A DNA stretch of 64,000 nt from Alphaproteobacteria bacterium (GTDB lineage: Bacteria > Pseudomonadota > Alphaproteobacteria > UBA6615), in assembly GCA_021774445.1 (NCBI GenBank), contig JAJFJA010000031.1:62001-126000 (forward strand), in the 5' to 3' direction. Below are positions 34,424 to 43,971 of this stretch, one piece after another; within the stretch, counting starts at the first letter, position 1; every line of letters begins with the position of its first letter. The position numbers and the translations under genes are program-made. A model generated the notes under the pieces. That model did no database searches. It was not told the origin of the DNA and saw only the letters and a program-made list of their open reading frames with translations.

Positions 34424-36019
34424 GTGGATACACGTCAATCGAGGCCCGCCCGGGCCGTTGCCCGGTCCTTCGGGCTCGCTCTGGCCCTGACGGTGGCCGC
34501 CTGTGGCCGCTCTGCGGATCTCGGCCAGCAGGGCTTTGTCGAGGGCTTCTTGGGCGGCATCGTGACTAGCGAGCCACGCGCTTCCCTGGTCGGTCGAGAT
34601 GTGCTGGCGGTGGGCGGAACCGCCGCAGATGCTGTCGTCGCCGCCTATTTTGCCATGGCCGTGACCTTTCCCTCCGGGAGTGGTTTGGGTGGCGGCGGCG
34701 CCTGTCTGGTCCATGATTTCGCCACCGCGCAGACGGAGGCGATCGAGTTCCTTGCTAAAGTCCCGGCGAGAATTCCCGCCACCCGTGCGGCCCTGAATGT
34801 CGTGCCTGGCAACATTCGGGGGATATTCGCGCTTCATTCCCGCTACGGCCTGTTGGAGTGGGCCGATCTGCTGGCCCCAGCCGAAGACTTGGCGCGCAAC
34901 GGTAATCCCGCCTCGCGTGCCCTCGTTCGTGCTTATCAGCGCGCTGCAACCGGCGCTGACGGCAGCGACGATCTTGCCGGCGTCTTCGACCTGCCGGCTG
35001 GCAGTAGCTTGAGCGAGGGCGATCGGTTGCAGCAGGTTGAACTGAGCACCATGCTGGCGGCATTGCGCCGTCGCGGACCGGGCGATTTCTACGGCGGTCA
35101 GTTGGGCACCCAGTTCGTCAATGCGGTAACTTCGTTGGGGGGTGAGCTGACCATTGCCGATTTGCGCGACGCCCGCCCGCGTCTTCGCCAATCGATGCAG
35201 GTGCCATTAGGCTCTAATTTCATGCATTTCTTACCGCCACCGGTGTCCGGCGGAGCATCTGCCGCTCAGATCTGGGCGGTATTGGACGGCGGTGAACTCT
35301 ATGACGACGCGCCGGCCGGCACCCGTGACCATCTGCTGGCTGAGATCAGCCGGCGAGTTTACCTGGACCGCGCCGAGTGGATGCGCGCCGACGGAACGTC
35401 GGCAGTCGTGGCGTCGGACCTCTTGGCCCCGCAGCGCCTGCAAGGGATATTGCGCGGCTATGAGCGCGGCGGCCGGGCGGCGCTGGCGCCGCCGTCTTCC
35501 CCGCAGCCGGACCCCGGTGGCGCCACGATTTTGGCCGTCGATCGCGAGGCCCAGGCGGTTGCGTGCGCCTTCACAATGAACCGCCCGTTTGGCCAAAGAC
35601 AAGTCGCCCCGGGCACTGGCATATTGCTGGCAGCCCCCCCCGATCCCCAGGAACCGGCGCCGCTGAGCGCTATGTTGTTAGTCAACCCGAACACGCGCAA
35701 CGTCTATTTCGGGGCCGCCGCCGCCGGCGACTCTGCGCCCGGCGCCATGATCAAGGTAGCACTTGCCTCCCTGGTCGAGGATCTACCACTGAATTTGGCT
35801 CAGTCTCGCCCCCGCCTGCACCACTCGGGTACGCCGGACGAAGTTGTCGCCGAGGCCGAAGAGGGGCTCAGCGCCCGCGGCCACCGGGTTCGCGCTGTTG
35901 AGCGGCTCGGCCAGGTATCCGCCTTCTCATGCCCCGAAGGTCTCCCCCGATCCATTCGGTGTGAGTTCCAGACCGATCCGCGCGGCTACGGTCTGGCCTC
36001 CGCCGCTGACGAGCAATAG
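34424..36019 (+). CDS. gamma-glutamyltranspeptidase-like lipoprotein lacking the usual catalytic Thr
   Basis: GGT-fold protein of 531 residues, probably a lipoprotein (LALTVAAC, Cys27). GGT-like stretches include VGGTAADAVVAAYFAMAV, PSGSGLGGGGACLVHD, and PFGQRQVAPGTGILL with PLSAMLLV. At the position of the autoprocessing site (TTHYSVVD in typical GGT) it has GGATILAVD (365-373), which puts Gly366 in place of the nucleophile Thr. The substrate-binding Arg of the DFRE motif is replaced in IEFLAK (108-112). It may therefore be inactive or have another role in the envelope. The next gene starts 4 bases after its stop. Confidence 0.85.
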   Translation: MDTRQSRPARAVARSFGLALALTVAACGRSADLGQQGFVEGFLGGIVTSEPRASLVGRDVLAVGGTAADAVVAAYFAMAVTFPSGSGLGGGGACLVHDFATAQTEAIEFLAKVPARIPATRAALNVVPGNIRGIFALHSRYGLLEWADLLAPAEDLARNGNPASRALVRAYQRAATGADGSDDLAGVFDLPAGSSLSEGDRLQQVELSTMLAALRRRGPGDFYGGQLGTQFVNAVTSLGGELTIADLRDARPRLRQSMQVPLGSNFMHFLPPPVSGGASAAQIWAVLDGGELYDDAPAGTRDHLLAEISRRVYLDRAEWMRADGTSAVVASDLLAPQRLQGILRGYERGGRAALAPPSSPQPDPGGATILAVDREAQAVACAFTMNRPFGQRQVAPGTGILLAAPPDPQEPAPLSAMLLVNPNTRNVYFGAAAAGDSAPGAMIKVALASLVEDLPLNLAQSRPRLHHSGTPDEVVAEAEEGLSARGHRVRAVERLGQVSAFSCPEGLPRSIRCEFQTDPRGYGLASAADEQ

Positions 36020-36023
36020 CACC

Positions 36024-37163
36024 ATGGTCAAAATCGCCGAGCGCGGCAAGATTCCTGCTTTCATTGTTATGGACGTCATGCGCGCCGCCAACGAGCGGGC
36101 TGCGGCCGGCGCTGAGGTTCTACATATGGAGGTCGGGCAGCCTGGCACGAGCGCCCCGGCGGCTGTCATCGCCGCTGCCCACCGTGCCCTTGATACCAAC
36201 CGTTTGGGCTATACCGATGCCCTTGGTATTCCCGATCTCCGCGCCCGCATCGCCCGCCACTACCTGGATTTCTATGGCCAGCAGGTGAGCGCCGATCGCA
36301 TCGTCGTCACCACCGGATCGTCCGGCGCTTTCTTGGCGACTTGCCTGGCTGCGTTCGAACCCGGAGACCGCATAGCGCTGGCATCCCCGAGTTACCCCGC
36401 CTACCGCAATATGATGACGGCACTGGGTATCGAGCCGGTGCTGTTACCCACCACCATGGCTGAGCGGTTCCAGCCTACCGTAGAGCGTCTCTCTCAGATC
36501 CCTGACCTTGAGGGCTTGATCGTCAACAGCCCCACCAACCCGGCCGGCACCATGGTGTCGCCTGAGGAATTGACTACCATCGCCGCCTATTGCGATCGCC
36601 GTGGCATCCGGCTCATCTCGGATGAGATCTATCATGGCATTACCTTCAGCCGGCAGGCGGCGACCGCGGCGAACTTTGACCATGCCGTGGTGATCAACAG
36701 TTTTTCCAAATATTTCTCCATGACCGGTTGGCGGATCGGCTGGCTCGTGTTGCCCGACGATTTGGCGCGACCGATCGAATGCCTGCTGCAAAACCTCTTC
36801 ATCTCAGTGCCGGCCCTATCGCAGCTGGCCGCGCTCGCCGCGTTCGATTGTCATGAGGAGTTGCAAGCGAATGTCGCGCTCTACGCCCGCAACCGTGAAC
36901 TCTTGCTGGACCGGTTACCGAAGGCCGGCTTCGAACGCTTGGCGCCGGTCGACGGCGCCTTTTATGTCTATGCGGATGTCAGAGAGCTAACGAACGACAG
37001 CACCGATTTTTGCCAACGCATGCTGAACGAGATCGGTGTCGCGGCGACGCCGGGACTGGACTTCGATCCCGATCGCGGCAATCACTTTGTGCGGTTTTCC
37101 TTTGCCGGCGCAGAACAAGAGATCGCCGCCGCGGCGGCGCGGCTAATCGATTGGCGTCGCTAG
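36024..37163 (+). CDS. class I/II PLP-dependent aminotransferase
   Basis: Fold-type I aminotransferase of 379 residues. The PLP-binding segments are VTTGSSGAFLATCLA, VNSPTNPAGTM, SDEIYHGITF and the Schiff-base lysine in NSFSKYFSMTGWRIGW. Substrate-side Arg lies in GNHFVRFSF. The substrate is not deducible; aspartate/aromatic family members are closest in pattern. The frame runs back into the GGT-like gene, but MVKIAERGKIPAF at 36024 is the natural N-terminus. Convergent with rne. Confidence 0.92.
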   Translation: MVKIAERGKIPAFIVMDVMRAANERAAAGAEVLHMEVGQPGTSAPAAVIAAAHRALDTNRLGYTDALGIPDLRARIARHYLDFYGQQVSADRIVVTTGSSGAFLATCLAAFEPGDRIALASPSYPAYRNMMTALGIEPVLLPTTMAERFQPTVERLSQIPDLEGLIVNSPTNPAGTMVSPEELTTIAAYCDRRGIRLISDEIYHGITFSRQAATAANFDHAVVINSFSKYFSMTGWRIGWLVLPDDLARPIECLLQNLFISVPALSQLAALAAFDCHEELQANVALYARNRELLLDRLPKAGFERLAPVDGAFYVYADVRELTNDSTDFCQRMLNEIGVAATPGLDFDPDRGNHFVRFSFAGAEQEIAAAAARLIDWRR

Positions 37164-37190
37164 CCGTCTGAATTCGACTTGACGCTAGGA

Positions 37191-37220
37191 GAGCGGCGGC
37201 GTTGGGTGCCGCCGCCGCTC
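37191..37220. terminator. GC-rich hairpin between convergent aminotransferase and rne
   Basis: GAGCGGCGGCG (37191-37201) and CGCCGCCGCTC (37210-37220) form a perfect 11-bp stem with an 8-base loop in the 64-bp gap. There is no T tract, so termination in either direction is an inference from position and stability. Confidence 0.5.
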
Positions 37221-37227
37221 CTGCACA

Positions 37228-39699
37228 CTAGCTGATAATCCGGTTCCACCAGCCCCGTCGCGGCTCGCCGTCGTCGTCGGCGGGCTCGGTATCTGGCATG
37301 ACCTCGACCGTTTCAGAGCCCCCGTTACTGCCATTGATCCCGGTGTTCTCGTCAATCCTGGGGGGGGTGCTTGGCACTTGCTCAGGCGTAAACGAAGGTG
37401 CTGGCACGAACGGCACATCGTTGGTCTCGGCAACCGGTTCCAATACCGCCGGCTCCGATACCGCCGGCCGTTCATCAGATGCCGGTTGTGCTCCAACCGC
37501 CACGTCTTCCTCGACCTTGGCGTCGGAGTCCCTTGTGGTCCGCCGCCGTCTTGGCGCCGTGGCCCTCTCGCCGTCCTTCGGTCGCCTAGTGCGGGGGCTC
37601 CGTCGGCGTCGCGGTTTCGGTTTCGTCTCCGCCTCGTCGCCATCAGTTGTGGCTTCTGCCGTTACCGCTTCTGCCGGTTGCGACTCAGTCGCCTCGCTTG
37701 GCATCGCTGGAAGGTCGTCATCTGCTTCTGGCGGCGGCATGGTTTCGACCGTCGCCTCTCCGTCAACCACGGCGGAGACGTCCGTCGTGGCAGCGCCCTC
37801 AGCTCTTGAGCGCCGGCGACCGCCCCGTCGACCCCGCCGCCGACGGCTTTTGGATTCACCAGTTTCTTCTTCCGCATCATTCGCGTCGGCCACAACAGTC
37901 TCGGCTGTAGGCTCGATCGTAGGCTCGACCTTGCTTGTCTCGGCTTCCGCCTCTTGCGAGCGGCCTGACCGCCGCCGCCGCTTTCGCCCGCGCTCCGGTG
38001 CTGCCGCGCTCTCACGATCGGAAGCCCGGGCGGCGACCGCAGCGGGCTCACGCTCGTCGCGACTGCCGTCCGACCCAATGCGGTCCATCTCAAACGCCGG
38101 TGGCACGAGCTCATCGTCGGCGTTGATGACCACTTGAAAGTTGAAATTGGCCTCTGCGGCGCTCAACGCCTTACGCTTCTGGTTGAGCAGATAGAGCGCC
38201 ACGGTTTTCGGTACGCGCACGGTCACTTCTTGAGCGTTACCGCGCAGACCCTCTTCCTCGATGGCCCGCAGAACGCGAAGTGCCGCGGATTCCGTTGAGC
38301 GAACCATGCCACTGCCGCCGCACATTGTGCAGGCTTGTGTACTGGCCTCCAGCACACTTGGCCGCAGCCGCTGCCGTGACAGCTCGAGCAGCCCGAACGG
38401 GCTGATCCGGCCCACTTGAATGCGCGCCCTATCGAGCTTCATGGCCTCCTTGAGGCGTCTCTCGACAGCGAAATTATTTTTCGACTCGTCCATATCGATG
38501 AAGTCGATAACGACCAGCCCCGCCAAATCGCGCAGGCGCAATTGCCGTGCGACCTCGGAGGCCGCCTCCAGGTTGGTGCGTAGCGCGGTTTGCTCGACGT
38601 TGCGCTCCCGCGTCGCCCGGCCGGAGTTGACGTCGATGGCGACCAGCGCCTCGGTCAAGCTGAGTACGATGTATCCGCCGGCCGGCAGGTTCACGATATG
38701 GTCGTGAATCTCATCCAACTGCGCCTCGATCTGGTAGCGATGAAACAGCGGCACACCACCGTCACTGTAGCGCTGCACCCGTCGTGCGTGCGACGGGATC
38801 ATTGTCTTCATGAGCTCCTTGGCGGTCTTGTAGGCTTCCTCGCCATCGACCACGACTTCTTCGATCTCGCGCGTATACACGTCTCGCAACGCCCGCTTGA
38901 TGACATTGCCTTCCTCATAGATCAGCGAGGGCGCCGTCGATTTGAGGGTCAGCTCGCGGATCTCGTCCCACAGCCGGCGCAGGTAGTCGTAGTCGCGCCG
39001 CATCTCCACCCGGCTGCGCTCGACGCCGGCCGTGCGCAGGATTACCGCCATGCCGCCCGGTACTTCGAGGTCGGACAGGATCGATTTGAGGCGCTTGCGA
39101 TGCGACGGATTGGTAATCTTCCGCGAGATACCGCCACCGCGCGCCGTATTGGGCATCAACACACAATAACGGCCGGCCAGGGAAAGGTAGGTGGTGAGGG
39201 CCGCACCCTTGTTGCCCCGTTCTTCCTTAACCACCTGGACCAGCAGGATCTGCCGCCGCTTGATGACTTCTTGTATTTTATATTGCCGAGTAAGGTTGCG
39301 CAGCCGGTGGCGGTGTTCTTCCCCCACCCGCTGAATATCGTCGGCCTCATCGCCGCCGACGGTCTCGAAACTTTCGCCGTTTCCCTCCACCGGTTCGACG
39401 TCGTCGGCGTCGTCCTCGGCGGCTTCGGCCAGCAGCGCCTCACGGTCTTCCACCGGAATCCGGTAATAGTCCGGATGGATCTCGTTAAACGCCAGGAACC
39501 CGTGGCGGTTGCCGCCATAGTCGACGAACGCCGCCTGCAACGACGGCTCGACCCGCGTAACTTTCGCGAGATAGATATTACCTTTTAGCTGCTTCTTTGT
39601 TGAGGTTTCAAAATCGAACTCTTCGAGCTTGTTCCCGGCCGCCACCACCACTCTGGTTTCTTCGGCATGGGTCGCATCGATTAGCATCCTTCTGGTCAT
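37228..39699 (-). CDS. rne: ribonuclease E
   Basis: Endoribonuclease organising mRNA decay and rRNA/tRNA processing, 823 residues. S1 domain at about 35-180 is split by an acidic insertion (about 90-125, rich in Asp/Glu) typical of alphaproteobacterial RNase E. The 5'-sensor/RNase H region follows, with catalytic Asp356 (AIDVNSG) and Asp399 (VIDFIDMD), the same 43-residue spacing as in E. coli. The Zn-link is CTMCGG (457-460). The C-terminal 260 residues are low-complexity, alternating Arg-rich (RKRRRRSGRS, RRRRGRRGGRRRSR) and acidic stretches, the degradosome/RNA-binding scaffold. It has a 445-bp upstream region, room for an autoregulatory leader. Confidence 0.97.
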   Translation of the reverse strand: MTRRMLIDATHAEETRVVVAAGNKLEEFDFETSTKKQLKGNIYLAKVTRVEPSLQAAFVDYGGNRHGFLAFNEIHPDYYRIPVEDREALLAEAAEDDADDVEPVEGNGESFETVGGDEADDIQRVGEEHRHRLRNLTRQYKIQEVIKRRQILLVQVVKEERGNKGAALTTYLSLAGRYCVLMPNTARGGGISRKITNPSHRKRLKSILSDLEVPGGMAVILRTAGVERSRVEMRRDYDYLRRLWDEIRELTLKSTAPSLIYEEGNVIKRALRDVYTREIEEVVVDGEEAYKTAKELMKTMIPSHARRVQRYSDGGVPLFHRYQIEAQLDEIHDHIVNLPAGGYIVLSLTEALVAIDVNSGRATRERNVEQTALRTNLEAASEVARQLRLRDLAGLVVIDFIDMDESKNNFAVERRLKEAMKLDRARIQVGRISPFGLLELSRQRLRPSVLEASTQACTMCGGSGMVRSTESAALRVLRAIEEEGLRGNAQEVTVRVPKTVALYLLNQKRKALSAAEANFNFQVVINADDELVPPAFEMDRIGSDGSRDEREPAAVAARASDRESAAAPERGRKRRRRSGRSQEAEAETSKVEPTIEPTAETVVADANDAEEETGESKSRRRRGRRGGRRRSRAEGAATTDVSAVVDGEATVETMPPPEADDDLPAMPSEATESQPAEAVTAEATTDGDEAETKPKPRRRRSPRTRRPKDGERATAPRRRRTTRDSDAKVEEDVAVGAQPASDERPAVSEPAVLEPVAETNDVPFVPAPSFTPEQVPSTPPRIDENTGINGSNGGSETVEVMPDTEPADDDGEPRRGWWNRIIS

Positions 39700-40144
39700 T
39701 TTTCACTCTGCCTTGGCCGCCTGGCCGGTCTATCCGCGCGAACAACGGACAAAACGGTAGGCGACTGGATCGAATCCGGCGGTAGCGATCTTGAACCGTC
39801 GAACGGACAACATAAGTGCCAGGACGGTAAGGGCTAGGCCACCGCACCCAAGGCCTTTGCCGTGGGGTGGCTTCGATGGTTTCACATACACCGCGAGGGC
39901 GAGGCCCTGATGGTACCGAAATGGCGATCTCTCTTTCCGTCGCCATAACATATCTACCACCGCAGGACCCTTTGTCCTGAGCCAGGTGGGCTCCGCGAAT
40001 CGCGGCCGTTCGCGTGGCTAAGATAGCGACCGACCCTGTCATGGACAACGTGAATTGAATATTGTCACAGATATCGGAAGCTTGTTGCTGCACAGCCACA
40101 GTAGAGATATATGTACTCGGCCATAGATTGCGAGGCGCGATATA
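39700..40144. other. 445-bp divergent intergenic region, rne / amidase
   Basis: No gene supported; open frames here on the minus strand are in a different frame from rne and look spurious. It should contain the promoters of both genes and, on the minus strand, a long 5' leader for rne, as RNase E autoregulates through its leader in E. coli. No terminator or tRNA seen. Confidence 0.6.
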
Positions 40145-41368
40145 TTGGCTTTTTTTCAGCGATTTAGACGTAGATGCTGGGTTTTTGCTTGGCTGTTCGT
40201 CGCGCCCGTAATTGGCGTTTCGACCGCACTTCCGGCCCAAGCTGAGCTCCAGGTCCATGACGTGCGAATCGGCATCCACGAGGGCAGCACCCGATTCGTT
40301 GTCGAACTCTCGGGGTCCACGAAGCCCAGGATTTTTGGCCTTCCCGACCCGTATCGGGTGGTCATCGATCTTCCCGAGGCGATATTCGCCTTACCGGCGG
40401 ACAAGACCGGCACCGGCGGCGGGGTCATTGATCGTTTGCGTTATGGTCAGTTCCAGCCCGGCACCAGCCGCCTAGTCCTGGATTTGGGTGGGCCGGCCAA
40501 AGTCACCCGAGATTTTCTAATCCCGCCGGAAGGCGACGGTTCTTGGCGCCTGGTCGTCGATCTGGTCTCCACCGATCATGCAGATTTCGTCGCGGCCATG
40601 CGGCCGAAGGCGCTCCCCCCGAGGGCGCCGGCAGTGCCGCTCCGCACTGAGCCCGATGGCGACTCGGATGATGAGGACATCGTCGTAATCGACCCCGGCC
40701 ATGGCGGCATCGATCCCGGCGCCATCGGCCGCGGCGGCATCCGCGAGAAGGATTTGGTCCTCGACTACGCGAACGAAATCAAGCGGCAGCTGGGGCAAAG
40801 CGGCAAGTACAAAGTCATCCTAACCCGCGACCGCGACGTATTTCTGCCCCTTCGCGAGCGCGTGCGTATCGCCCGCGCCGGCGGCGCCGACCTGTTCCTT
40901 TCCTTGCATATGAATGCCAATGGCAGCAATCGGGTGCGGGGGTTTTCCGTTTATACCCTGTCCGAGAAGGCGTCCGACCAGGAGGCCGCGGATCTGGCCG
41001 AGGCAGAGAACAAATCGGACGTCATCGGCGGCGTCGACCTGGATCGTTATAGTAACGATGTCGCGAGCATCTTGATCGATTTTGCCCAGTCCAAGACCAA
41101 CGAGCAATCGGTAGCATTCGCCCGGGATTCGCTGGTCAAAGAGGTCCAAAAGCAAGCAAATCTGTTGCCCCGGCCGTGGCGGTCCGCCGGTTTTGCCGTC
41201 CTCAAAGCCCCTGATGTGCCCTCGGTTTTGATCGAGCTGGGTTATGTCACTAACCCGGATGAAGGGCGACTCTTGCTTCGGGACGACTACCGAAAGGAGT
41301 TGTCTTCCACTATAGTTCGCGCCATCGAACGGTATTTTGAGCAAGCTCGCGAGGCCAAACGGACATGA
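40145..41368 (+). CDS. N-acetylmuramoyl-L-alanine amidase with AMIN domain
   Basis: Periplasmic septal amidase, 407 residues, that removes stem peptides from peptidoglycan to separate daughter cells. A signal peptide (VFAWLFVAPVIGVSTALPAQA) is followed by an AMIN domain (about 35-135; VHDVRIGIHEGSTRFVVEL, GQFQPGTSRLVLDL) that targets the division site. The Zn amidase_3 domain (about 175-400) has VVIDPGHGGIDPGAIG, a LSLHMNAN zinc His, and VPSVLIELGYVTNPDEG with the catalytic Glu. TTG start. It is followed by PBP1A and prfB on the same strand. Confidence 0.94.
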   Translation: MAFFQRFRRRCWVFAWLFVAPVIGVSTALPAQAELQVHDVRIGIHEGSTRFVVELSGSTKPRIFGLPDPYRVVIDLPEAIFALPADKTGTGGGVIDRLRYGQFQPGTSRLVLDLGGPAKVTRDFLIPPEGDGSWRLVVDLVSTDHADFVAAMRPKALPPRAPAVPLRTEPDGDSDDEDIVVIDPGHGGIDPGAIGRGGIREKDLVLDYANEIKRQLGQSGKYKVILTRDRDVFLPLRERVRIARAGGADLFLSLHMNANGSNRVRGFSVYTLSEKASDQEAADLAEAENKSDVIGGVDLDRYSNDVASILIDFAQSKTNEQSVAFARDSLVKEVQKQANLLPRPWRSAGFAVLKAPDVPSVLIELGYVTNPDEGRLLLRDDYRKELSSTIVRAIERYFEQAREAKRT

Positions 41369-41396
41369 CTGCGCCACAATTTTCGCCGTAATATCG

Positions 41397-41416
41397 CGCC
41401 GGACTCCGGCGGTTTT
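41397..41416 (+). terminator. weak terminator-like hairpin after amidase
   Basis: CGCCGGACTCCGGCG is a near-loopless palindrome (stem CGCCG/CGGCG) followed by GTTTTCT, 28 bases after the amidase stop. The stem is short and the T run interrupted, so it may only attenuate readthrough into the PBP1A gene. Confidence 0.35.
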
Positions 41417-41497
41417 CTGGGGTTTGGTGAAAAAATTGGCCAATTTGGTCGCTGTTCACCTTGCGATAACCGTGACTCGCTAGCATTTGGAGCAGCA

Positions 41498-43912
41498 ATG
41501 CTCAGGATAATTGGCTATCTCTTCGGTGTCGGTCTGCTGTTTGGCCTCTTGGCGATTGCGGGCACGCTCTGGGTATTCTGGGAGTACGGCCGCGATCTGC
41601 CGGACTACAATCAGCTCGCCAACTATGAGCCACCGGTGATGACGCGGGTGCACGCCGGAGACGGCCGGATGTTGGCCGAATATGCCATTCAGAGCCGGGT
41701 CTTCGTCCCGGCGGAGGCCATACCTCGGCGGGTCATCGAGGCCTTCGTCGCTGCCGAGGATAAGAATTTTTTCCATCATCCCGGCATTGATCCGCTTGGT
41801 ATCGTCCGAGCCGCGGTAACCAATCTGCGCAACATCGGCACCGGCCGCCGTCCGGTGGGCGCCTCGACCGTCACTCAGCAGGTCGCTCAGAACTTCCTGC
41901 TAGCCAAGGAGCTGTCGTACACCCGCAAGATCAAGGAAGCGATTCTGGCTTTCCGGATTGAGCGGGCCTACACCAAGGACCAGATCCTCGAGCTCTATCT
42001 GAACGAGATTTATCTTGGCCGCGGCGCCTACGGCGTTGCTGCGGCGTCGATTAAGTATTTCGGGCGTTCGTTGGACGAATTGTCTGTCGCCGAGGTTGCA
42101 TTCCTCGCCGCCTTGCCGAAGGCGCCGAGTAACTATGACCCGACCCGCCGGCCTGAAGCGGCCCGGGCTCGACGTAACTATGTGCTCGGCCGGATGCTAG
42201 AGGACGGCTTCATTGATGCCGCTGAAGCCCAAGGCGCTCGCATCACCGATATCAGCGTTTCCGGGCGCGATCCGGCCGAAAGGGTCGAGGCGGATTATTT
42301 TGCCGAAGAAGTGCGTCGCGAGCTCGTCACGCGCTACGGCGAAAGCGCTCTTTACGAGGGCGGGCTTTCGGTCCGCACCACCTTGCAACCTCATCTGCAG
42401 GATCTTGCCGATCGTGCCCTGACCGATGGTCTGATCGCCTACGACCGGCGCCACGGTTGGCGCGGGCCGGTTGCCCAACTGCCGGGTTTTGACGCCTGGC
42501 CCGACCAGCTTGCGGCGATTGTGCCGCCCACGCGTTACGGCGAATGGCGCCTTGCCGCGGTACTTACGGTCGAGGTCGACCAGGTCGAAATCGGATTTTC
42601 CAACCGTAGCGCTGGCGTAATCCCGCTCTCGGAGCTTACCTGGGCTCGACCATGGCTAGCGGGCCAGCGGCTTGGACCCAAGGTTGAAAAGCCGGCCGAC
42701 GTCCTGGCCGCCGGCGACGTCGTGCTGGTGGAGCGGGTCGAGGCCAACGCCGAGGGTGAGCCTTACCCGGATAGCACCTTTGCCCTGCGCCAAGTCCCGG
42801 AGGTCCAAGGCGGTATCGTTGCCCTCGATCCTCATACCGGCCGTGTCCTGGCCATGTCGGGCGGGTTCGACTTCAGTATGAGCGAGTTCAACCGGGCAAC
42901 CCAGGCCTTGCGTCAGCCTGGTTCGGCGTTCAAGCCATTTGTCTATATGGCGGCTCTCGATGCCGGCTTTACGCCGTCTACACTGATCCTCGATGCGCCC
43001 TTCGTAATTGACCAGGGCCCGGGACTGGGCAAGTGGAAACCGGCCAACTACACGAAGAATTTTTACGGTCCGAGCCCCATGCGCCTTGGTATCGAGAAGT
43101 CGCGCAACTTGATGACCGTGCGTTTGGCCCAGACCGTCGGTATGGAGAGTGTCGCCGACTACGCCGAGCGCTTCGGTGTCGTCGACGATCTGCCCGAACA
43201 ACTCAGCATGGCTATCGGCGCCGGCGAGACGACGCTGCTGCGCCTGACCACCGCCTACGCGATGATGGTCAATGGCGGCCGTCGCATAACGCCGACCCTC
43301 ATCGACCGGATCCAAAACCGCCACGGCCTGACCGTCTTGCGCCATGACAGCCGCCCCTGCACGGCCTGCCAGGCCGGCCCGTGGAACAACCAGGCGCCGC
43401 CGTCTCTACCGGACAGCCGCGAGTCGGTCGTTGATTCCCGAACCGCGTATCAGATGGTTTCCATGCTGCAGGGCGTGGTTGAGCGTGGTACCGGGCGCCG
43501 TATCAGCGCTATCGGTAAGCCTCTCGCCGGCAAAACCGGCACCACTAACGACAGTTTCGATAGCTGGTTCGTCGGCTTTTCACCGGATTTGGCAGTCGGC
43601 GCGTATATCGGCTTTGATACCCCGCGCTCGCTTGGCAATGGCGAGACCGGCTCCTCCGTTGCCGCCCCGGTCTTTCAACAGTTCATGGCCGGGGCCCTGG
43701 TCGACCAGCCGTCGATTCCCTTCCGCATCCCGGAAGGCATCCGTCTTGTGCGCGTCAACGGTGAGACCGGTCTGGTTGCCAAGGCCGGCGAACGCCATGT
43801 GATCCTTGAGGCTTTCAAGCCCGGCCGTGTGCCCCAGCGCGCCGGCCCGGTGATTGACGGCGGTTATAGTGTGCAAGGCACTGCAAATGCCACGACCGGC
43901 GGCATATACTAG
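41498..43912 (+). CDS. penicillin-binding protein 1A (bifunctional transglycosylase/transpeptidase)
   Basis: Class A PBP of 804 residues that polymerises and cross-links peptidoglycan. One N-terminal membrane helix (YLFGVGLLFGLLAIAGTLWVFW). The GT51 glycosyltransferase domain has catalytic Glu87 (AAEDKNFFHHPG), RPVGASTVTQQVAQNFLL and RKIKEAILAFRIERAYTKDQILE. An OB-like insertion separates it from the transpeptidase domain with SAFK (QPGSAFKPF), SRN and KTGTT motifs. Complete and of normal length. It lies between the amidase and prfB genes. Confidence 0.96.
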   Translation: MLRIIGYLFGVGLLFGLLAIAGTLWVFWEYGRDLPDYNQLANYEPPVMTRVHAGDGRMLAEYAIQSRVFVPAEAIPRRVIEAFVAAEDKNFFHHPGIDPLGIVRAAVTNLRNIGTGRRPVGASTVTQQVAQNFLLAKELSYTRKIKEAILAFRIERAYTKDQILELYLNEIYLGRGAYGVAAASIKYFGRSLDELSVAEVAFLAALPKAPSNYDPTRRPEAARARRNYVLGRMLEDGFIDAAEAQGARITDISVSGRDPAERVEADYFAEEVRRELVTRYGESALYEGGLSVRTTLQPHLQDLADRALTDGLIAYDRRHGWRGPVAQLPGFDAWPDQLAAIVPPTRYGEWRLAAVLTVEVDQVEIGFSNRSAGVIPLSELTWARPWLAGQRLGPKVEKPADVLAAGDVVLVERVEANAEGEPYPDSTFALRQVPEVQGGIVALDPHTGRVLAMSGGFDFSMSEFNRATQALRQPGSAFKPFVYMAALDAGFTPSTLILDAPFVIDQGPGLGKWKPANYTKNFYGPSPMRLGIEKSRNLMTVRLAQTVGMESVADYAERFGVVDDLPEQLSMAIGAGETTLLRLTTAYAMMVNGGRRITPTLIDRIQNRHGLTVLRHDSRPCTACQAGPWNNQAPPSLPDSRESVVDSRTAYQMVSMLQGVVERGTGRRISAIGKPLAGKTGTTNDSFDSWFVGFSPDLAVGAYIGFDTPRSLGNGETGSSVAAPVFQQFMAGALVDQPSIPFRIPEGIRLVRVNGETGLVAKAGERHVILEAFKPGRVPQRAGPVIDGGYSVQGTANATTGGIY

Positions 43913-43971
43913 CCTCGGCCGTAGAACACACGGTCGATAGTCAATCGCCAGCACCAAGAGGTATGCCGAAA

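Noticed and set aside
38590..39588. 332-codon plus-strand frame inside rne
   Set aside because: Antisense of the conserved catalytic part of RNase E.
40901..41498. Extra minus-strand gene opposite the amidase end and amidase-PBP1A gap
   Set aside because: The frames overlap the well-supported amidase coding region and have no start context or motif.
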